Source: Uliginosibacterium gangwonense DSM 18521 (GTDB lineage: Bacteria; Pseudomonadota; Gammaproteobacteria; Burkholderiales; Rhodocyclaceae). From it: a DNA stretch of 64,000 bases. The notes below the pieces were generated by a model. That model did not search any database. It saw nothing but the letters and a program-made list of their open reading frames with translations, and was not told where the DNA came from. The DNA lies in assembly GCF_000373965.1 (NCBI RefSeq), contig NZ_KB892835.1, positions 462,984 to 526,983 of the forward strand, given 5' to 3'. Of the stretch, positions 46,845 through 57,331 are shown piece after piece. The first letter of the stretch is position 1, and each line of letters starts with the position of its first letter. A program made the translations under genes and the position numbers.

Positions 46845-48737
46845 ATGAGTCAATCGCATGCAGGGGGGGCTACTTCCCCGCGGATGTCGACCTTGATGCT
46901 TGCCGCCCTGGGGGTGGTGTATGGCGATATCGGTACGAGTCCGCTGTACGCGCTCAAGGAGGCATTTGCCGCAGGGCATCATCCCCTGGCGGCGACCGCA
47001 CCGAATATTCTCGGTGTGCTGTCGTTGATTACCTGGAGCCTGTTGATCATCGTGACCTTCAAGTATGTCACCATCGTATTGCGGGCTGACAACCAGGGCG
47101 AAGGCGGGGTGGTGGCCCTGATGGCACGGGTTGTCAGCCGCGCCGCGGGCAGTCCGCAACGCAAGGCCACTGCCATTGCGCTGGGGATCTTTGGCGCCTC
47201 TCTTTTTTATGGTGACGGCATTATTACGCCAGCCATCTCGGTACTCTCCGCCGTGGAGGGGTTGGAAGTGGCTACGCCAGCATTTCAGCCCTATATTGTT
47301 CCGATTACCATGGGCATACTGATCGGGCTTTTCCTCTTTCAGCATCATGGCACTGCGCGGGTAGGGTCTTTCTTTGGACCCTTTGTCGTGATCTGGTTCC
47401 TGTGTCTGGCCGGTATCGGCATTTATAACATTCTGGCCCATCCTCAGGTGTTGGGGGCGCTGTCTCCGCATTATGCCATTCGCTTTGTGAGTGAAAATCC
47501 AAAAATGGCGTTCTATGCCATGGGCGCGGTTTTCCTGACCATGACCGGGGGGGAGGCGTTGTATGCCGATATGGGCCACTTCGGCCCCATGCCGATCCGC
47601 TATACCTGGCTTGGCCTGGTATTGCCCAGCCTGCTGATCAATTACCTGGGGCAAGGGGCACTGATGATTGTGCACCCGGAGGCTGCGGCCAATCCTTTCT
47701 ATCTTGCCGTACCCGGCTGGTTCCTGTTCCCGATGGTGGGCTTGGCTACCGTGGCCACGGTGATTGCCTCCCAGGCGTTGATTACCGGGGCCTATTCGGT
47801 GACGCTACAGCTCATCCAGCTCGGGTTCTGTCCGCGCATGGTGGTCAAGCACACCTCTGGCGCACAGATGGGGCAGATCTATCTGCCGTTTGTGAATTGG
47901 ATCTTGCTGTTCTTTGTGCTGATCGTGGTGTTGGGCTTCCGCAGTTCGTCCAATCTGGCTGCCGCGTATGGCATTGCGGTGACGCTGACCATGCTGGTGA
48001 CATCGTTCCTGGCTTACACCCTGGCGCGCCACGATTGGCAATGGTCGCGTGCGCTGTGTCTGGCGATCTTTATGCCGTTGTTGTGCATTGAAATGATCTT
48101 CCTTGTCTCCAACGGCACCAAGATTCTTGACGGTGGCTGGTTCCCCTTGGCCTTTGGTGGCTGTATCTGCGTGATTCTATTTACCTGGCGCCGTGGTCGT
48201 CAGCTACTGGCCGATGCCCAGCGCAATGACGATGTGCCCCTGGCACCTTTTGTGACCCTGCTGGCAGACGACAGCATTCCACGTGTGCCGCATACGGCCT
48301 TGTTCCTGTCACCGCGCCCCGAGCAGGTGCCGACCGCGTTGCTGCACAACCTCAAGCACAATCTGATTTTGCATGAGCGTACCGTTTTCGTGAGCGTGCT
48401 CATGGAAACTGTGCCACGTGTGCCAGTGGAAGATCGGGTTGAAGTCGCGCATCTTGGCACCAATTTCCATCGTGTGCTGATCCGTTTTGGTTTTATGGAG
48501 GAACCAGATGTCCCGGCGGCTCTGTTGCGTTGTGAATCCTTGGGCTTGGTGCTTGACGCCCAACAGGCTTCCTACTTCCTGAGCCGTGAAACCATCTTGC
48601 CCAGCGCGGGTACCGGGATGGCACTGTGGCGCGAACGCCTGTTCGAGTTCCTGTTCCGCAACGCGTCTGGCGCCGCCAATTTCTTTAAGCTGCCAACCAG
48701 CCGTGTGGTGGAGCTGGGGAGCCGGGTGATGATCTGA
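46845..48737 (+). CDS. kup: Potassium transporter Kup (TrkD)
   Basis: A 630-residue KUP/HAK/KT potassium-proton symporter. It begins after TGGAGAAACC with MSQSHAGGATSPRMSTLML, then the family signature ALGVVYGDIGTSPLYALKEA. About twelve helices follow, with GDGIITPAISVLSAVEGLEV, TGGEALYADMGHFGP, NYLGQGALMIVHPEAAANPF and FVNWILLFFVLIVVLGFRSS. The last 150 residues are a soluble domain. Constitutive low-affinity uptake is the known role. Here it is preceded by a KdpDE-like two-component system, so expression may be responsive to potassium or osmotic stress (inference). Confidence 0.95.
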   Translation: MSQSHAGGATSPRMSTLMLAALGVVYGDIGTSPLYALKEAFAAGHHPLAATAPNILGVLSLITWSLLIIVTFKYVTIVLRADNQGEGGVVALMARVVSRAAGSPQRKATAIALGIFGASLFYGDGIITPAISVLSAVEGLEVATPAFQPYIVPITMGILIGLFLFQHHGTARVGSFFGPFVVIWFLCLAGIGIYNILAHPQVLGALSPHYAIRFVSENPKMAFYAMGAVFLTMTGGEALYADMGHFGPMPIRYTWLGLVLPSLLINYLGQGALMIVHPEAAANPFYLAVPGWFLFPMVGLATVATVIASQALITGAYSVTLQLIQLGFCPRMVVKHTSGAQMGQIYLPFVNWILLFFVLIVVLGFRSSSNLAAAYGIAVTLTMLVTSFLAYTLARHDWQWSRALCLAIFMPLLCIEMIFLVSNGTKILDGGWFPLAFGGCICVILFTWRRGRQLLADAQRNDDVPLAPFVTLLADDSIPRVPHTALFLSPRPEQVPTALLHNLKHNLILHERTVFVSVLMETVPRVPVEDRVEVAHLGTNFHRVLIRFGFMEEPDVPAALLRCESLGLVLDAQQASYFLSRETILPSAGTGMALWRERLFEFLFRNASGAANFFKLPTSRVVELGSRVMI

Positions 48738-48858
48738 GTGCGCCGCTGACACACAATGTTTGTGCCTGGAAGGCCGGTGCCGGGCACATCTGCCTCAAGA
48801 CCGCCATGCGCATGCCGTTGAAGGAATTGGTGACTTTACACATGGGGCTTGGACCAAC

Positions 48859-50313
48859 GTGGCAGTAACGCAAGGGCGCTTGAGTCTGGAAGGCTGGGTT
48901 GATCGGATTCGTGATCAGGATATGCCTGTCTTCGGGCGTACCGTGCAGGAGGTGCGCACGGTGACTGAAGACGAGCTGGCTTCGGCCGGGCGCCTGTCGC
49001 GGGCAATCTTGCAGGATGCAGCACTTACGGCCAAAGTGCTCAAGCTGGGTAACAGCGTGATGTTCAACCCCCAGCATCAGGGCGTCAGCACTGTGAGTCG
49101 GGCCATCGTGGTGCTGGGCTTTGATCTGGTGGGGCAGATCGTGCTCTCCATCCAGCTTGTTGATGCCTTGCTTTCCGGCGGTTTGCGGGAGCGGGTCGCC
49201 GCCGAGATGGCGCGTTGCTTCCATGCTGCGGTGCAGGCCCGGACTGCCGCCATCGCAAAGGGCAGCAAGGCTCCGGAAGAGGTCTTCATTGCCGCCTTAC
49301 TCGGGCATGTTGGGGAAATGGCCTTCTGGTGCTTTGGTGGCAATGCCGCCAAGGAACTGGACGCGAGGCTCATTGATCAGCCTGATGAAAAACCGGAAGA
49401 TCTACAGCTCGACATCCTGGGGTTTCGCCTGCGCAGCCTGACTGCGGCCTTGACCAAGGAGTGGCGCCTGGGCCCGCTGGTCAGCGCAGTGGCTGAGCCA
49501 TCAGGCAAGCCCGGTGCGGATGAACAGGCTATCCATGCGGGATATCGCTTGGCCATGGCGGTTGAGCAGGGCTGGGACACGCCCGCAGCACGTGCCGCAT
49601 TGGCCGAATATGCCGAATACGTGGGGCAGCCACTGGCTGACATTACCGAGGACCTTACCAATAATGCGGTTGAGGCTGCGCGCGTGGCCGCCCAGTTTGG
49701 CGCCGCCGAGGCCGCACGCCTGATTCCGATTCCCGCCCAGGGGGGCTTGGTGGATATTGCGGCTGAAGTGGCGCAGGTGACCGATCCGGCGCCCGACCCC
49801 CTGTTGCAGCTCAAGATCCTGCGTGACCTCTCCATGCTGCTGGCAGGCAAGCCCAGCCTCAACGATGTCTTGCAACTGGTGCTGGAAGGCATTTATCGCG
49901 GCCTGGGCATGAGCCGTGCGGTATTCGCGTTGCAATCGGCCGACCGCACCAAGGTGCTTGGCAAGGTGGCATTGGGGCGCGACTCAGACAAGCTCGCGGC
50001 GAAATTCGCGTTCCCCCTTGATAACCGCCCCGGTGAAATCGTCAATGTCCTTTTTTCCAAGGCCCGGCCTTTCTTCTTGCAGGGTGCTGCACCCGAGGGC
50101 ATCAACATTGACCGCCTACAGGCTGTCACCGGCCGCAATGAGGGGCTGATCGCGCCCATTGTGGCCACAGGCAAGGTGATCGGGCTTTTTTATGCAGACC
50201 GTGCACCTGCCAATCCTCCTGACGAGGAAACCTGGCAGGGTTTCTTGCACTTTGCGCAGCAAGCCAGCTTGAGTTTTGAACACGTGGCGACGCGTGGCAT
50301 GGCCAGAAAATAA
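48859..50313 (+). CDS. HDOD domain protein with C-terminal GAF domain
   Basis: The start is uncertain: a GTG at 48859 (MAVTQGRLSLEGW) is taken, giving 484 residues; the frame is open from 48760. The N-terminal half is an HDOD domain (about 20-260), with QDAALTAKVLKLGNSVMFNP, TVSRAIVVLGFDLVGQIVLS and EVFIAALLGHVGEMAFWCFG. The C-terminal part resembles GAF (about 320-475), with LRDLSMLLAGKPSLNDVLQL, GLGMSRAVFALQSADRTK and APIVATGKVIGLFYADR. HDOD proteins are non-enzymatic regulators linked to signalling, motility or stress. It follows kup by about 120 nt; no partner is evident. Confidence 0.82.
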   Translation: MAVTQGRLSLEGWVDRIRDQDMPVFGRTVQEVRTVTEDELASAGRLSRAILQDAALTAKVLKLGNSVMFNPQHQGVSTVSRAIVVLGFDLVGQIVLSIQLVDALLSGGLRERVAAEMARCFHAAVQARTAAIAKGSKAPEEVFIAALLGHVGEMAFWCFGGNAAKELDARLIDQPDEKPEDLQLDILGFRLRSLTAALTKEWRLGPLVSAVAEPSGKPGADEQAIHAGYRLAMAVEQGWDTPAARAALAEYAEYVGQPLADITEDLTNNAVEAARVAAQFGAAEAARLIPIPAQGGLVDIAAEVAQVTDPAPDPLLQLKILRDLSMLLAGKPSLNDVLQLVLEGIYRGLGMSRAVFALQSADRTKVLGKVALGRDSDKLAAKFAFPLDNRPGEIVNVLFSKARPFFLQGAAPEGINIDRLQAVTGRNEGLIAPIVATGKVIGLFYADRAPANPPDEETWQGFLHFAQQASLSFEHVATRGMARK

Positions 50314-50380
50314 CAAGTGAAACAGGGGATGCCGTAGAATCCCGTTTTCTTCTTTCGCTTGTTCTTGAGGAACTGCTGCC

Positions 50381-51619
50381 ATGCCCGTCAATTTGCCGCT
50401 CCCGCTTGCCGATCAACTATTGCCTGTCGCCGGGGTCCGCCTGGGCACGGCGGAGGCGGGCATCCGCAAACAAGGGCGACGTGACTTGACCCTGATTGAA
50501 CTGGCCGCTGGCAGCCGCGCCGCCGGTGTATTCACCCAGAACCGTTTCTGTGCGGCGCCAGTCACCGTGTGCCGTGAGCATCTGGCCACTGAAGGCGTGC
50601 GTGCGCTTGTCATCAACACAGGGATTGCCAACGCAGGCACCGGTGCACAAGGGGTAGCCAATGCACGCGCGAGCTGTGAAGCCGTGGCGGCACAGCTGGG
50701 CATCAGCCCGCGTGAAGTGCTGCCGTTCTCCACGGGCGTGATCCTGGAACACCTGCCGGTTGACCGCTTAGTAGCAGGCTTGCCCGCTGCCAAGGCTGCA
50801 TTGAAGGCCGATGGATGGTTTGATGCCTGCCATGCGATCATGACCACCGATACCCAGCCCAAATGTGCTTCGCGTCAGGTGCAGATCGGCGGCAAGACCG
50901 TGACCCTCACTGGCATGAGCAAGGGCGCGGGCATGATCCGCCCGAACATGGCAACCATGCTTGGCTTCATCGCCACCGATGCCGATGTGGCCCAGGCGCT
51001 GCTGGCGCAACTGGTGCGCGAGGCGGCAGATGCCTCCTTCAACAGCGTGACGGTGGATGGCGATACGTCCACCAATGACAGTTTCATTTTGATTGCCACC
51101 GGAGCTTCGGGTGCCCCTGCGATCAGCTCCGCCGATAGCGCAGATTACAAGGCTCTGCGTTCAGCGGTGATTGATCTGGCCATCTGGCTCGCGCAGGCGA
51201 TTGTGCGTGATGGCGAAGGGGCCACCAAATTCATGAGCATCGTGGTCGAAGGTGGCAAGAGCCGTGAAGAATGCCGTCAGGTGGCCTATGCCGTGGCACA
51301 TTCTCCGCTGGTCAAGACTGCGTTCTTCGCCTCCGACCCCAACCTGGGCCGTATCCTCTGCGCGATTGGTTATGCAGGCGTGGCGGATCTGGACGTATCC
51401 ACCCTCAAGGTGTGGCTGGGGGACGGCAAGGAAGAGGTGCTGGTGGCCGAGCAGGGCGGGCGGGCGGCTTCATACCGCGAGGAAGATGGCGTGCGCATGA
51501 TGAAGAGTGCCGAGATCGTCGTGCACGTCAATCTGGCGCGTGGTCAAGCCGCTGCAACGATCTGGACCTGCGATTTCTCGTATGACTACGTCAAGATCAA
51601 CGCGGATTATCGCAGCTGA
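50381..51619 (+). CDS. argJ: Bifunctional glutamate N-acetyltransferase / ornithine acetyltransferase ArgJ
   Basis: A 412-residue enzyme of arginine synthesis that recycles the acetyl group from N-acetylornithine to glutamate. It self-cleaves before a conserved Thr, here in [20 protein letters not shown] (Thr192), giving alpha and beta chains. Other marks are [47 protein letters not shown] and the end [26 protein letters not shown] precedes the ATG. In betaproteobacteria it often lies near secA, as it does here at a short distance. A hairpin follows the stop codon. Confidence 0.97.
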   Translation: MPVNLPLPLADQLLPVAGVRLGTAEAGIRKQGRRDLTLIELAAGSRAAGVFTQNRFCAAPVTVCREHLATEGVRALVINTGIANAGTGAQGVANARASCEAVAAQLGISPREVLPFSTGVILEHLPVDRLVAGLPAAKAALKADGWFDACHAIMTTDTQPKCASRQVQIGGKTVTLTGMSKGAGMIRPNMATMLGFIATDADVAQALLAQLVREAADASFNSVTVDGDTSTNDSFILIATGASGAPAISSADSADYKALRSAVIDLAIWLAQAIVRDGEGATKFMSIVVEGGKSREECRQVAYAVAHSPLVKTAFFASDPNLGRILCAIGYAGVADLDVSTLKVWLGDGKEEVLVAEQGGRAASYREEDGVRMMKSAEIVVHVNLARGQAAATIWTCDFSYDYVKINADYRS

Positions 51620-51629
51620 TTGATCAAGT

Positions 51630-51651
51630 CGGGAGGGGTTATCCCCTCCCG
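51630..51651. terminator. Hairpin between argJ and the convergent ABC genes
   Basis: A perfect 9-bp GC-rich stem CGGGAGGGG / CCCCTCCCG with a 4-nt loop. There is no U-tract on either strand. It is likely a shared transcript end of moderate strength. Confidence 0.5.
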
Positions 51652-51695
51652 ATTGACCTCTTCGCTCAACTTCCCCGTTTGGCCTTTCGTACGGC

Positions 51696-53411
51696 TTATA
51701 TTGGCAGGCCTGCCAATTCTGCGCTGGGTGTCCAGCCCCTTGGGATAGACGACAGCAGCCGCCGGGTGTAATCGTTGCCCGGCGCACGATAGATGTCGTC
51801 AGCATTGGCTTGCTCGACGACTTCTCCTTTGTTCATCACCATCACCTGATCCGAGATGTGCTTGACTACCGCCAGATCATGCGAAATGAATAGGTAGGAA
51901 AGTTTGAATTCATCCTGCAAGTCCTGGAGCAAATTCAACACCTGTGCCTGAACCGATACGTCCAGTGCAGAGACGGATTCGTCACAGATCAGGATTTCCG
52001 GTTGCAGGGCGAGGCAGCGTGCAATGGCGATGCGCTGGCGTTGCCCGCCGGAGAACTCATGTGGATACTTCTCCATCGTCTTGGCGGGCAGCCCCACCTT
52101 ATTGAGCAGATCGCGTGCCTTGGCTTCGCGCTCTTGTGCGTTGGCGCCAATGCCATGCAGTTTCATGGGCTCGGTGAGGATGCTGGACACCGTGAATCTG
52201 GGGTTGAGCGAGGCGTAAGGGTTCTGGAAAATGATCTGGATGCGTCGTTTATAGGGGCGGAAGGCCTTGTCATCCATCGCCAGGATGTCCTGCCCTTCGA
52301 ATAGAGCCTTGCCTGCAGCCGCAGTGCGTAGCCGCATCAAGGTGAGTCCCACCGTGGTCTTGCCCGAACCTGATTCGCCTACGATCCCCAGGGTGCGGCC
52401 ATGCGCGAGTTGGAAGGAGACATTCTTGACCGCCTCGAACTTGCGTTTGCGGAACAGCCCCGCACGCACGTCGAAATTGACGCACAGCCCCTGCACATCA
52501 AGAATGATTTTGTCATCTTGAGCATAGCCCCGTTGGCGATCTGTGGGCGGCACATAGGGCTCTGGCTTGAGAAAGTCCTCAATCACAGCAAGCCGTTGCG
52601 GGCGGTGATCCAGCTTCGGGCGGCAGGCGATCAGGGCCTTGGTGTAGCTGTCATGGGGATGTTCAAAGACCTGCTGGGCCGGGCCTTGCTCGCGGATTTC
52701 GCCGTGGCGCATCACGATGACTTCGTCGGCAAACTCTCCGACTACGCCAAGGTCATGCGTAATGAATAGTACCGACATGCCATGTTTCTTCTGCAAATTG
52801 GCGAGCAATTCCAGAATCTGCTTTTGGATCGTGACATCCAGCGCGGTAGTCGGTTCGTCGGCAATCAGCAGTTTGGGGTTGCAGGCAATCGCAATGGCGA
52901 TCATCACGCGTTGCTGCTGCCCGCCTGAGAGTTGATGCGGATAGGCACGCACGCGTTTTTCCGGCTCGGGCAGGCCGACTTCCTGCAACAGTTCGATAGC
53001 GCGTTGCCAGGCTGCGGCACGCCCCACGCCCTCATGGATCATCAGGGTTTCGGCAATCTGGTCGCCCACGGTAAACACCGGGTTCAGCGAACTCATGGGT
53101 TCCTGGAAGATCATGGTGATGTCATGGCCGCGCAGCTTGCGCATTTCGGCCAGGGGCATGCGCAGCAGATCGCGGCCTTCAAACAGGATCTGGCTGGCGC
53201 TATCTACTTCGCATCCATAGTCAGATAGCAGCCGCATGATCGCCATGGAAGTGACGGACTTGCCTGAACCTGACTCACCCACTAGTGCGACGGTGGAATT
53301 GCTGGGAATATCCAGGTTGATCCCTTTGAGTGCTTCAAAACGCCCGCCATCTTCCAAGCGGAAGGCTACCCTGAGGTCACGGATTGACAGGAGAATATCT
53401 CTTTGGCTCAT
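51696..53411 (-). CDS. yejF: Peptide ABC transporter, double ATP-binding protein YejF
   Basis: A 571-residue ATPase with two complete ABC modules. Module one: [52 protein letters not shown]. Module two: [55 protein letters not shown]. The fused arrangement is the one of YejF, which serves the YejABE importer of oligopeptides and microcin C. It is the last of four genes (binding protein, yejB, yejE, yejF), 7 nt after yejE. Length is slightly above E. coli YejF (529). Confidence 0.93.
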   Translation of the reverse strand: MSQRDILLSIRDLRVAFRLEDGGRFEALKGINLDIPSNSTVALVGESGSGKSVTSMAIMRLLSDYGCEVDSASQILFEGRDLLRMPLAEMRKLRGHDITMIFQEPMSSLNPVFTVGDQIAETLMIHEGVGRAAAWQRAIELLQEVGLPEPEKRVRAYPHQLSGGQQQRVMIAIAIACNPKLLIADEPTTALDVTIQKQILELLANLQKKHGMSVLFITHDLGVVGEFADEVIVMRHGEIREQGPAQQVFEHPHDSYTKALIACRPKLDHRPQRLAVIEDFLKPEPYVPPTDRQRGYAQDDKIILDVQGLCVNFDVRAGLFRKRKFEAVKNVSFQLAHGRTLGIVGESGSGKTTVGLTLMRLRTAAAGKALFEGQDILAMDDKAFRPYKRRIQIIFQNPYASLNPRFTVSSILTEPMKLHGIGANAQEREAKARDLLNKVGLPAKTMEKYPHEFSGGQRQRIAIARCLALQPEILICDESVSALDVSVQAQVLNLLQDLQDEFKLSYLFISHDLAVVKHISDQVMVMNKGEVVEQANADDIYRAPGNDYTRRLLSSIPRGWTPSAELAGLPI

Positions 53412-53418
53412 GGCAGGC

Positions 53419-54483
53419 TCACTTTACTTTTGGGTCCAGCGCATCGCGCAGGGCATCGGTCAGCAGGCTGACTGCGGTGACCAGCAGGGACATCATGATG
53501 ACGACAGCCAACAACTGCCACCAATAGCCTTGCATTAGTTCGGCGGGCACTTCGCCAAGGATCGAGCCCCAACTGACTTGTCTGACGCTCACGCCAAAGC
53601 CCAGGAAGGAGAGAATCACTTCGTACTTGATGAGGCTCACAAGCAGCAAGGAGAACTGCACCAATAGCAAGTGAGAGATATTCGGCAGGATGTGCACAAA
53701 CATGCGACGCAGATGGCTGGCGCCAATTGCATCGGCGGCCTGCACGTATTCGCGTGAGCGATGTTTCATGAATTCAGCCCGCACGAGGCGGAAGGTCGCT
53801 GTCCAGCTGGTGAAAGACAGCACCATGATGAGCGTCAAAAATCCCCGTCCGCACACAGCAGCAAATGCCAAGAGCAACAGCATGTCCGGCACCGAAGTAA
53901 ACACGCTGTAGAACCACATCAGGAAGTCATCCACAGCGCGCCCAAAGTAGCCCGCGAATGCGCCCAGGCAGGTGCCAATCAGAACCGATAGCAGCGCGCC
54001 GAAAATCCCTACCAGCATTGAGGTCGAGGTTCCGGCCAATACCTTGTTGACCACACTGCGGCCCCGGACGTCCGCCCCCATGAACAGGGCGTCAGCCTTG
54101 ACCGTGGCTTTGAGCTGATACTTGCCCGCATCAGCACGCGCAGCCTCGATATCTTTGCCAATCGGGTCTTCCTCCGGGGTAAGCGTGATGATGGGGCCGT
54201 TGGCGCCACCCAGTACATTCGCGTCGGTTGCGCCATTTGTTGCCGCAGTGGCTTCTCCCTTGGCCCAGGTGGGCGGCGCGTAGGGAACGGCAACTTCTTC
54301 ACCCCAGTTTGAGGCCAGCAGGCGCGTCCAGCACAGCGCAATCACCACCAGAAAGGCCACCACGATCCACAGGGACACAAACCCCACCCGGTCGCGCTTG
54401 AGGCGTTGCCAGCCCAAAGACCACAGCGAGCGCGGCGGGGTCAGCTCAGCGGGACTGTTATTTGTCATAGTCATGTCTTGCAT
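53419..54483 (-). CDS. yejE: Peptide ABC transporter permease YejE
   Basis: The ATG at 54483 (MQDMTMTNNSPAELTPPRSL) gives 354 residues and leaves 14 nt after yejB; the longer frame would overlap yejB. DppC/OppC-like permease with an N-terminal helix (VGFVSLWIVVAFLVVIALCW). A large periplasmic segment is rich in Ala, Thr and Gly (about 60-130). The transport core follows, with VLAGTSTSMLVGIFGALLSV, DFLMWFYSVFTSVPDML and the coupling loop VQAADAIGASHLRRMFVHIL. It pairs with YejB in the inner membrane. Confidence 0.9.
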   Translation of the reverse strand: MQDMTMTNNSPAELTPPRSLWSLGWQRLKRDRVGFVSLWIVVAFLVVIALCWTRLLASNWGEEVAVPYAPPTWAKGEATAATNGATDANVLGGANGPIITLTPEEDPIGKDIEAARADAGKYQLKATVKADALFMGADVRGRSVVNKVLAGTSTSMLVGIFGALLSVLIGTCLGAFAGYFGRAVDDFLMWFYSVFTSVPDMLLLLAFAAVCGRGFLTLIMVLSFTSWTATFRLVRAEFMKHRSREYVQAADAIGASHLRRMFVHILPNISHLLLVQFSLLLVSLIKYEVILSFLGFGVSVRQVSWGSILGEVPAELMQGYWWQLLAVVIMMSLLVTAVSLLTDALRDALDPKVK

Positions 54484-54497
54484 GCTCAAGTTTCCGC

Positions 54498-55439
54498 CTA
54501 TTTCAGTTCGACGCGCGGGTCGATCCACTTGTAGAGGACATCGGCCAGCAGGTTGAAAAACATGGTGGCGCAGGCAATCGCAATGGTGATGGCTTTGATG
54601 ACCGGGAAATCACTCTTGTCGACCGCCAGCAGCAGTTCATTGCCCATGCCAGGAATGCCGAAGAAACGTTCCAGCAGCATCGAACCCAGCACAAGGAAGG
54701 GCAGCGAGGTGGTGACTGCCGTCACCACGGGAATCAAGGCATTTCTCAGCACATGCTTGAACAGCATGACCCGCTCTGACAAGCCTTTGGCGCGTGCGGT
54801 GCGCACATAATCCTGATTGAGTTCTTCCACGACAAAACTGCGATAGAAGCGCACCTCCGGGGCCAATGAGACCGCCAGCCCAAGAATCAATGGCAAAGGA
54901 ATATAGTGCAGCCAGCTATTGAAGAGGCTTTTGTCATCCCACCCCATCACCGGAAACCAGCCCAGCTTGTAAGCTAACGCATACTGCCCGACGATGATGT
55001 AGACCAAGGAGCTGACCGACATCGCAACGGTACAGAGGATGGTGACAGTTCGGTCAATAAGCTTGCCACGGTGGTACGCCACCAGAATGGCAATTGGAAT
55101 GGCGGTGAGCAATTCCGCCACCAACAAAGTGCCAGTCAATGCCAGAGAGGGGCCGATACGGGCGGCCATGATGCCTATGACTGATTGCTGGGTTGACCAG
55201 GAAACCCCGAAATCCAGATGCAGGACTTGGGTGACGAATAACAAGAATTGCTCGGGCAGGCTTTTATCCAGTCCCAATTGGGCGTGGATATTGGCGATCA
55301 GTTCCTTGGAGACGCCTTTGCCTGCCAGAATATAGCTGGGGTCACCGCCAGCCCAGTTGAAAACAATAAATACCAGAAGCATGACGCCAAGCAGGGTGGG
55401 AATCATCTGCCAGACTCGTCGAAGGATATAAGAAAGCAT
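54498..55439 (-). CDS. yejB: Peptide ABC transporter permease YejB
   Basis: A 313-residue DppB/OppB-like permease. It starts MLSYILRRVWQMIPTLLGVM, followed by about six helices. The periplasmic segment contains LHLDFGVSWSTQQSVIGIMA, the coupling loop YVRTARAKGLSERVMLFKHV, and the end LADVLYKWIDPRVELK. It forms the channel with YejE. The binding-protein gene lies 32 nt upstream on the same strand, so a single operon is expected. Confidence 0.92.
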   Translation of the reverse strand: MLSYILRRVWQMIPTLLGVMLLVFIVFNWAGGDPSYILAGKGVSKELIANIHAQLGLDKSLPEQFLLFVTQVLHLDFGVSWSTQQSVIGIMAARIGPSLALTGTLLVAELLTAIPIAILVAYHRGKLIDRTVTILCTVAMSVSSLVYIIVGQYALAYKLGWFPVMGWDDKSLFNSWLHYIPLPLILGLAVSLAPEVRFYRSFVVEELNQDYVRTARAKGLSERVMLFKHVLRNALIPVVTAVTTSLPFLVLGSMLLERFFGIPGMGNELLLAVDKSDFPVIKAITIAIACATMFFNLLADVLYKWIDPRVELK

Positions 55440-55471
55440 GAAGAGAGGCCCTCAGGCAAAAGTCTGCAGAA

Positions 55472-57247
55472 TTATTTCTGTACGTCCATATATCGCCAGG
55501 ATGTGATCAGAATCGGATGCTGCTTGTAGCCGTGCACATAGGCATTGCTGACGTAGGTCCGAATCCGGATATCACTGAAAACCCAAGGGGTGTAGCTGGC
55601 GGCAATCTTGTTCATCCTGTCATAGATTGCATTGCGTTCAGGGCTGTCTGGTAGCTTGAGGGATTCTAGAAAGAGGCGGTCGTACTCGGCATTCTTGAAA
55701 AAGGCATCATTCGTTTGCCCCGAGTTCGGCCCGTAGAGCAACTGCAGGAAATTGTCTGCCCCGGGGTAGTCGGCCGTCCAGGCGTTGCCGTGCATCTGAA
55801 GGGAGCCTTCCTTGGATGCTTTATAGTTCTCATTCCATTTGGCTACCTTGATGCGCAAATGGACTTTGACACTGTCAAACGCAGCTTGCCAGGCTTCGCT
55901 CCACTGGCGGTCTGTAGCTGTGGGTGTGACGGCCAACTCGACTTCAAGTGGCTCGCCATTCGGTTGGGTACGGTAGCCGTCGGTCCCGATCTTGTAACCA
56001 AAGCGATCCAGCAGCGCATTGGCTAGGGCCGGGTCATAAGGCGTGGAGGCACGAAGATTGGGATTGTTGCCCACGAAGTTGCGCGGGATGATGTTTTCCA
56101 TCGGTACTGCACGGCCTTGCCGGATATCCCGGATGGCTTGATCACGGTCGAAAGACATCGCCAGCGCACGCCGCAGGGCGATACGTTCCCTGGTATAGCC
56201 GCCAATCACCGGGTCTTTCATGTTGAAGAAATAATAGGTGATTTCAGGCAGCAACTCTGGCTGAATGCGAATTCCCTTGCTCGCATACTCCGGCTTGAGG
56301 CTGACCTTGCCAGGATTGCGCGGATCGACGTTCAGGATTTTTCGCGCGCCGTTCAGGGGAATGAACGCAATATCCTGTTCTTGGTTGATGAAGCTGAGCC
56401 AGCGTGGCTGCTCTTCCTCAATCACACTGACCTCGACACGTCCTGCTATCGGCAGTGTCTTGCCCTTGAGGTCTTTGACGATTTCGGCATCCAGTCCTTT
56501 ACCACTGCCGACACTTTCAAGCTCTACGTGACGAAAGTTGGGATTGGCTTCCAGTACGATCTTGTTGGCGGGTTTCCATTCCTTGAGCACATAGGGACCA
56601 GTGCCGACAGGGTGGGCCATGGTGTTGTCGGCATAGGTTTCCATGACTTCACGGGCCACGGCTGCTAGGTGAATCATGCCCAGGAAGTAGAGGAAACTGG
56701 AGTTGGGTTCCTTGATGGTGATTTGCAGGGTGTAGCGATCCAGCGCCTTCAGGCCGGGGATCGGGGTGTTGTAATCAAATTTGCCACGCGGTGCGTGGGA
56801 AAGTTCTTCCAGCCCCACAATCTTGTCGCTGACCAGATAGCCATTGGGCGAATGGACGACCGGGTCAACCAGCCTTTTCAGGCTATAAACATAGTCCTCT
56901 GCAGTCAGCTCGCGTTTGACGCCTTTGAATGCAGGGTCGTCTGAGAAGTAGATGCCTTTTTTGAGGTGAAATGTGTAGGTTCTGCCGTCGGCAGACAGTT
57001 CCGGCATCGCTTCGATAACGTTCGGAACCAGTTTGACCGGGCGGGCCAGATAGTCATAGGTGACCAGCGTATCAAAGATATTCTCGTTGATGCCGCTTGA
57101 GTAGAGATCGTTGGTTTTTGCAGGGTCGAAACCAACTTCTGCCACCTCGTAGTTGACGTGTAGCACCTTGCTCATGTCTGCTGCCTGAACAATGGGGCAG
57201 AAGCAGGATGAGGCGAGGGCCAAATACAGAAATCCCTTTTTGAACAT
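55472..57247 (-). CDS. Peptide-binding protein of the ABC importer (SBP_bac_5 family)
   Basis: A 591-residue periplasmic protein with a Sec signal peptide (MFKKGFLYLALASSCFCP, cleaved near VQAADM). The family 5 solute-binding fold is shown by VLHVNYEVAEVGFDPAKTND, IFDTLVTYDYLARPVKLVPN, HLKKGIYFSDDPAFKG, HPVGTGPYVLKEWKPANKIV and GNAWTADYPGADNFLQLLYG. It delivers oligopeptides or related compounds to YejBEF. It resembles oligopeptide-binding proteins more than E. coli YejA, so the exact ligand is open. It is the first gene of the four-gene operon. Confidence 0.9.
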   Translation of the reverse strand: MFKKGFLYLALASSCFCPIVQAADMSKVLHVNYEVAEVGFDPAKTNDLYSSGINENIFDTLVTYDYLARPVKLVPNVIEAMPELSADGRTYTFHLKKGIYFSDDPAFKGVKRELTAEDYVYSLKRLVDPVVHSPNGYLVSDKIVGLEELSHAPRGKFDYNTPIPGLKALDRYTLQITIKEPNSSFLYFLGMIHLAAVAREVMETYADNTMAHPVGTGPYVLKEWKPANKIVLEANPNFRHVELESVGSGKGLDAEIVKDLKGKTLPIAGRVEVSVIEEEQPRWLSFINQEQDIAFIPLNGARKILNVDPRNPGKVSLKPEYASKGIRIQPELLPEITYYFFNMKDPVIGGYTRERIALRRALAMSFDRDQAIRDIRQGRAVPMENIIPRNFVGNNPNLRASTPYDPALANALLDRFGYKIGTDGYRTQPNGEPLEVELAVTPTATDRQWSEAWQAAFDSVKVHLRIKVAKWNENYKASKEGSLQMHGNAWTADYPGADNFLQLLYGPNSGQTNDAFFKNAEYDRLFLESLKLPDSPERNAIYDRMNKIAASYTPWVFSDIRIRTYVSNAYVHGYKQHPILITSWRYMDVQK

Positions 57248-57275
57248 GATTTTGTCGTATCTTTCTTTGTGGCAA

Positions 57276-57301
57276 CCTATCGCCTGCGAACAGGCGATAG
57301 G
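57276..57301 (-). terminator. Hairpin after the M13 peptidase gene
   Basis: A perfect 11-bp stem CCTATCGCCTG / CAGGCGATAGG with loop CGAA, just downstream of the peptidase stop codon. No T run follows on the minus strand, so strength is uncertain. Confidence 0.5.
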
Positions 57302-57331
57302 TGAATATCAGGCTCAATAGAGGGTGCAGGC

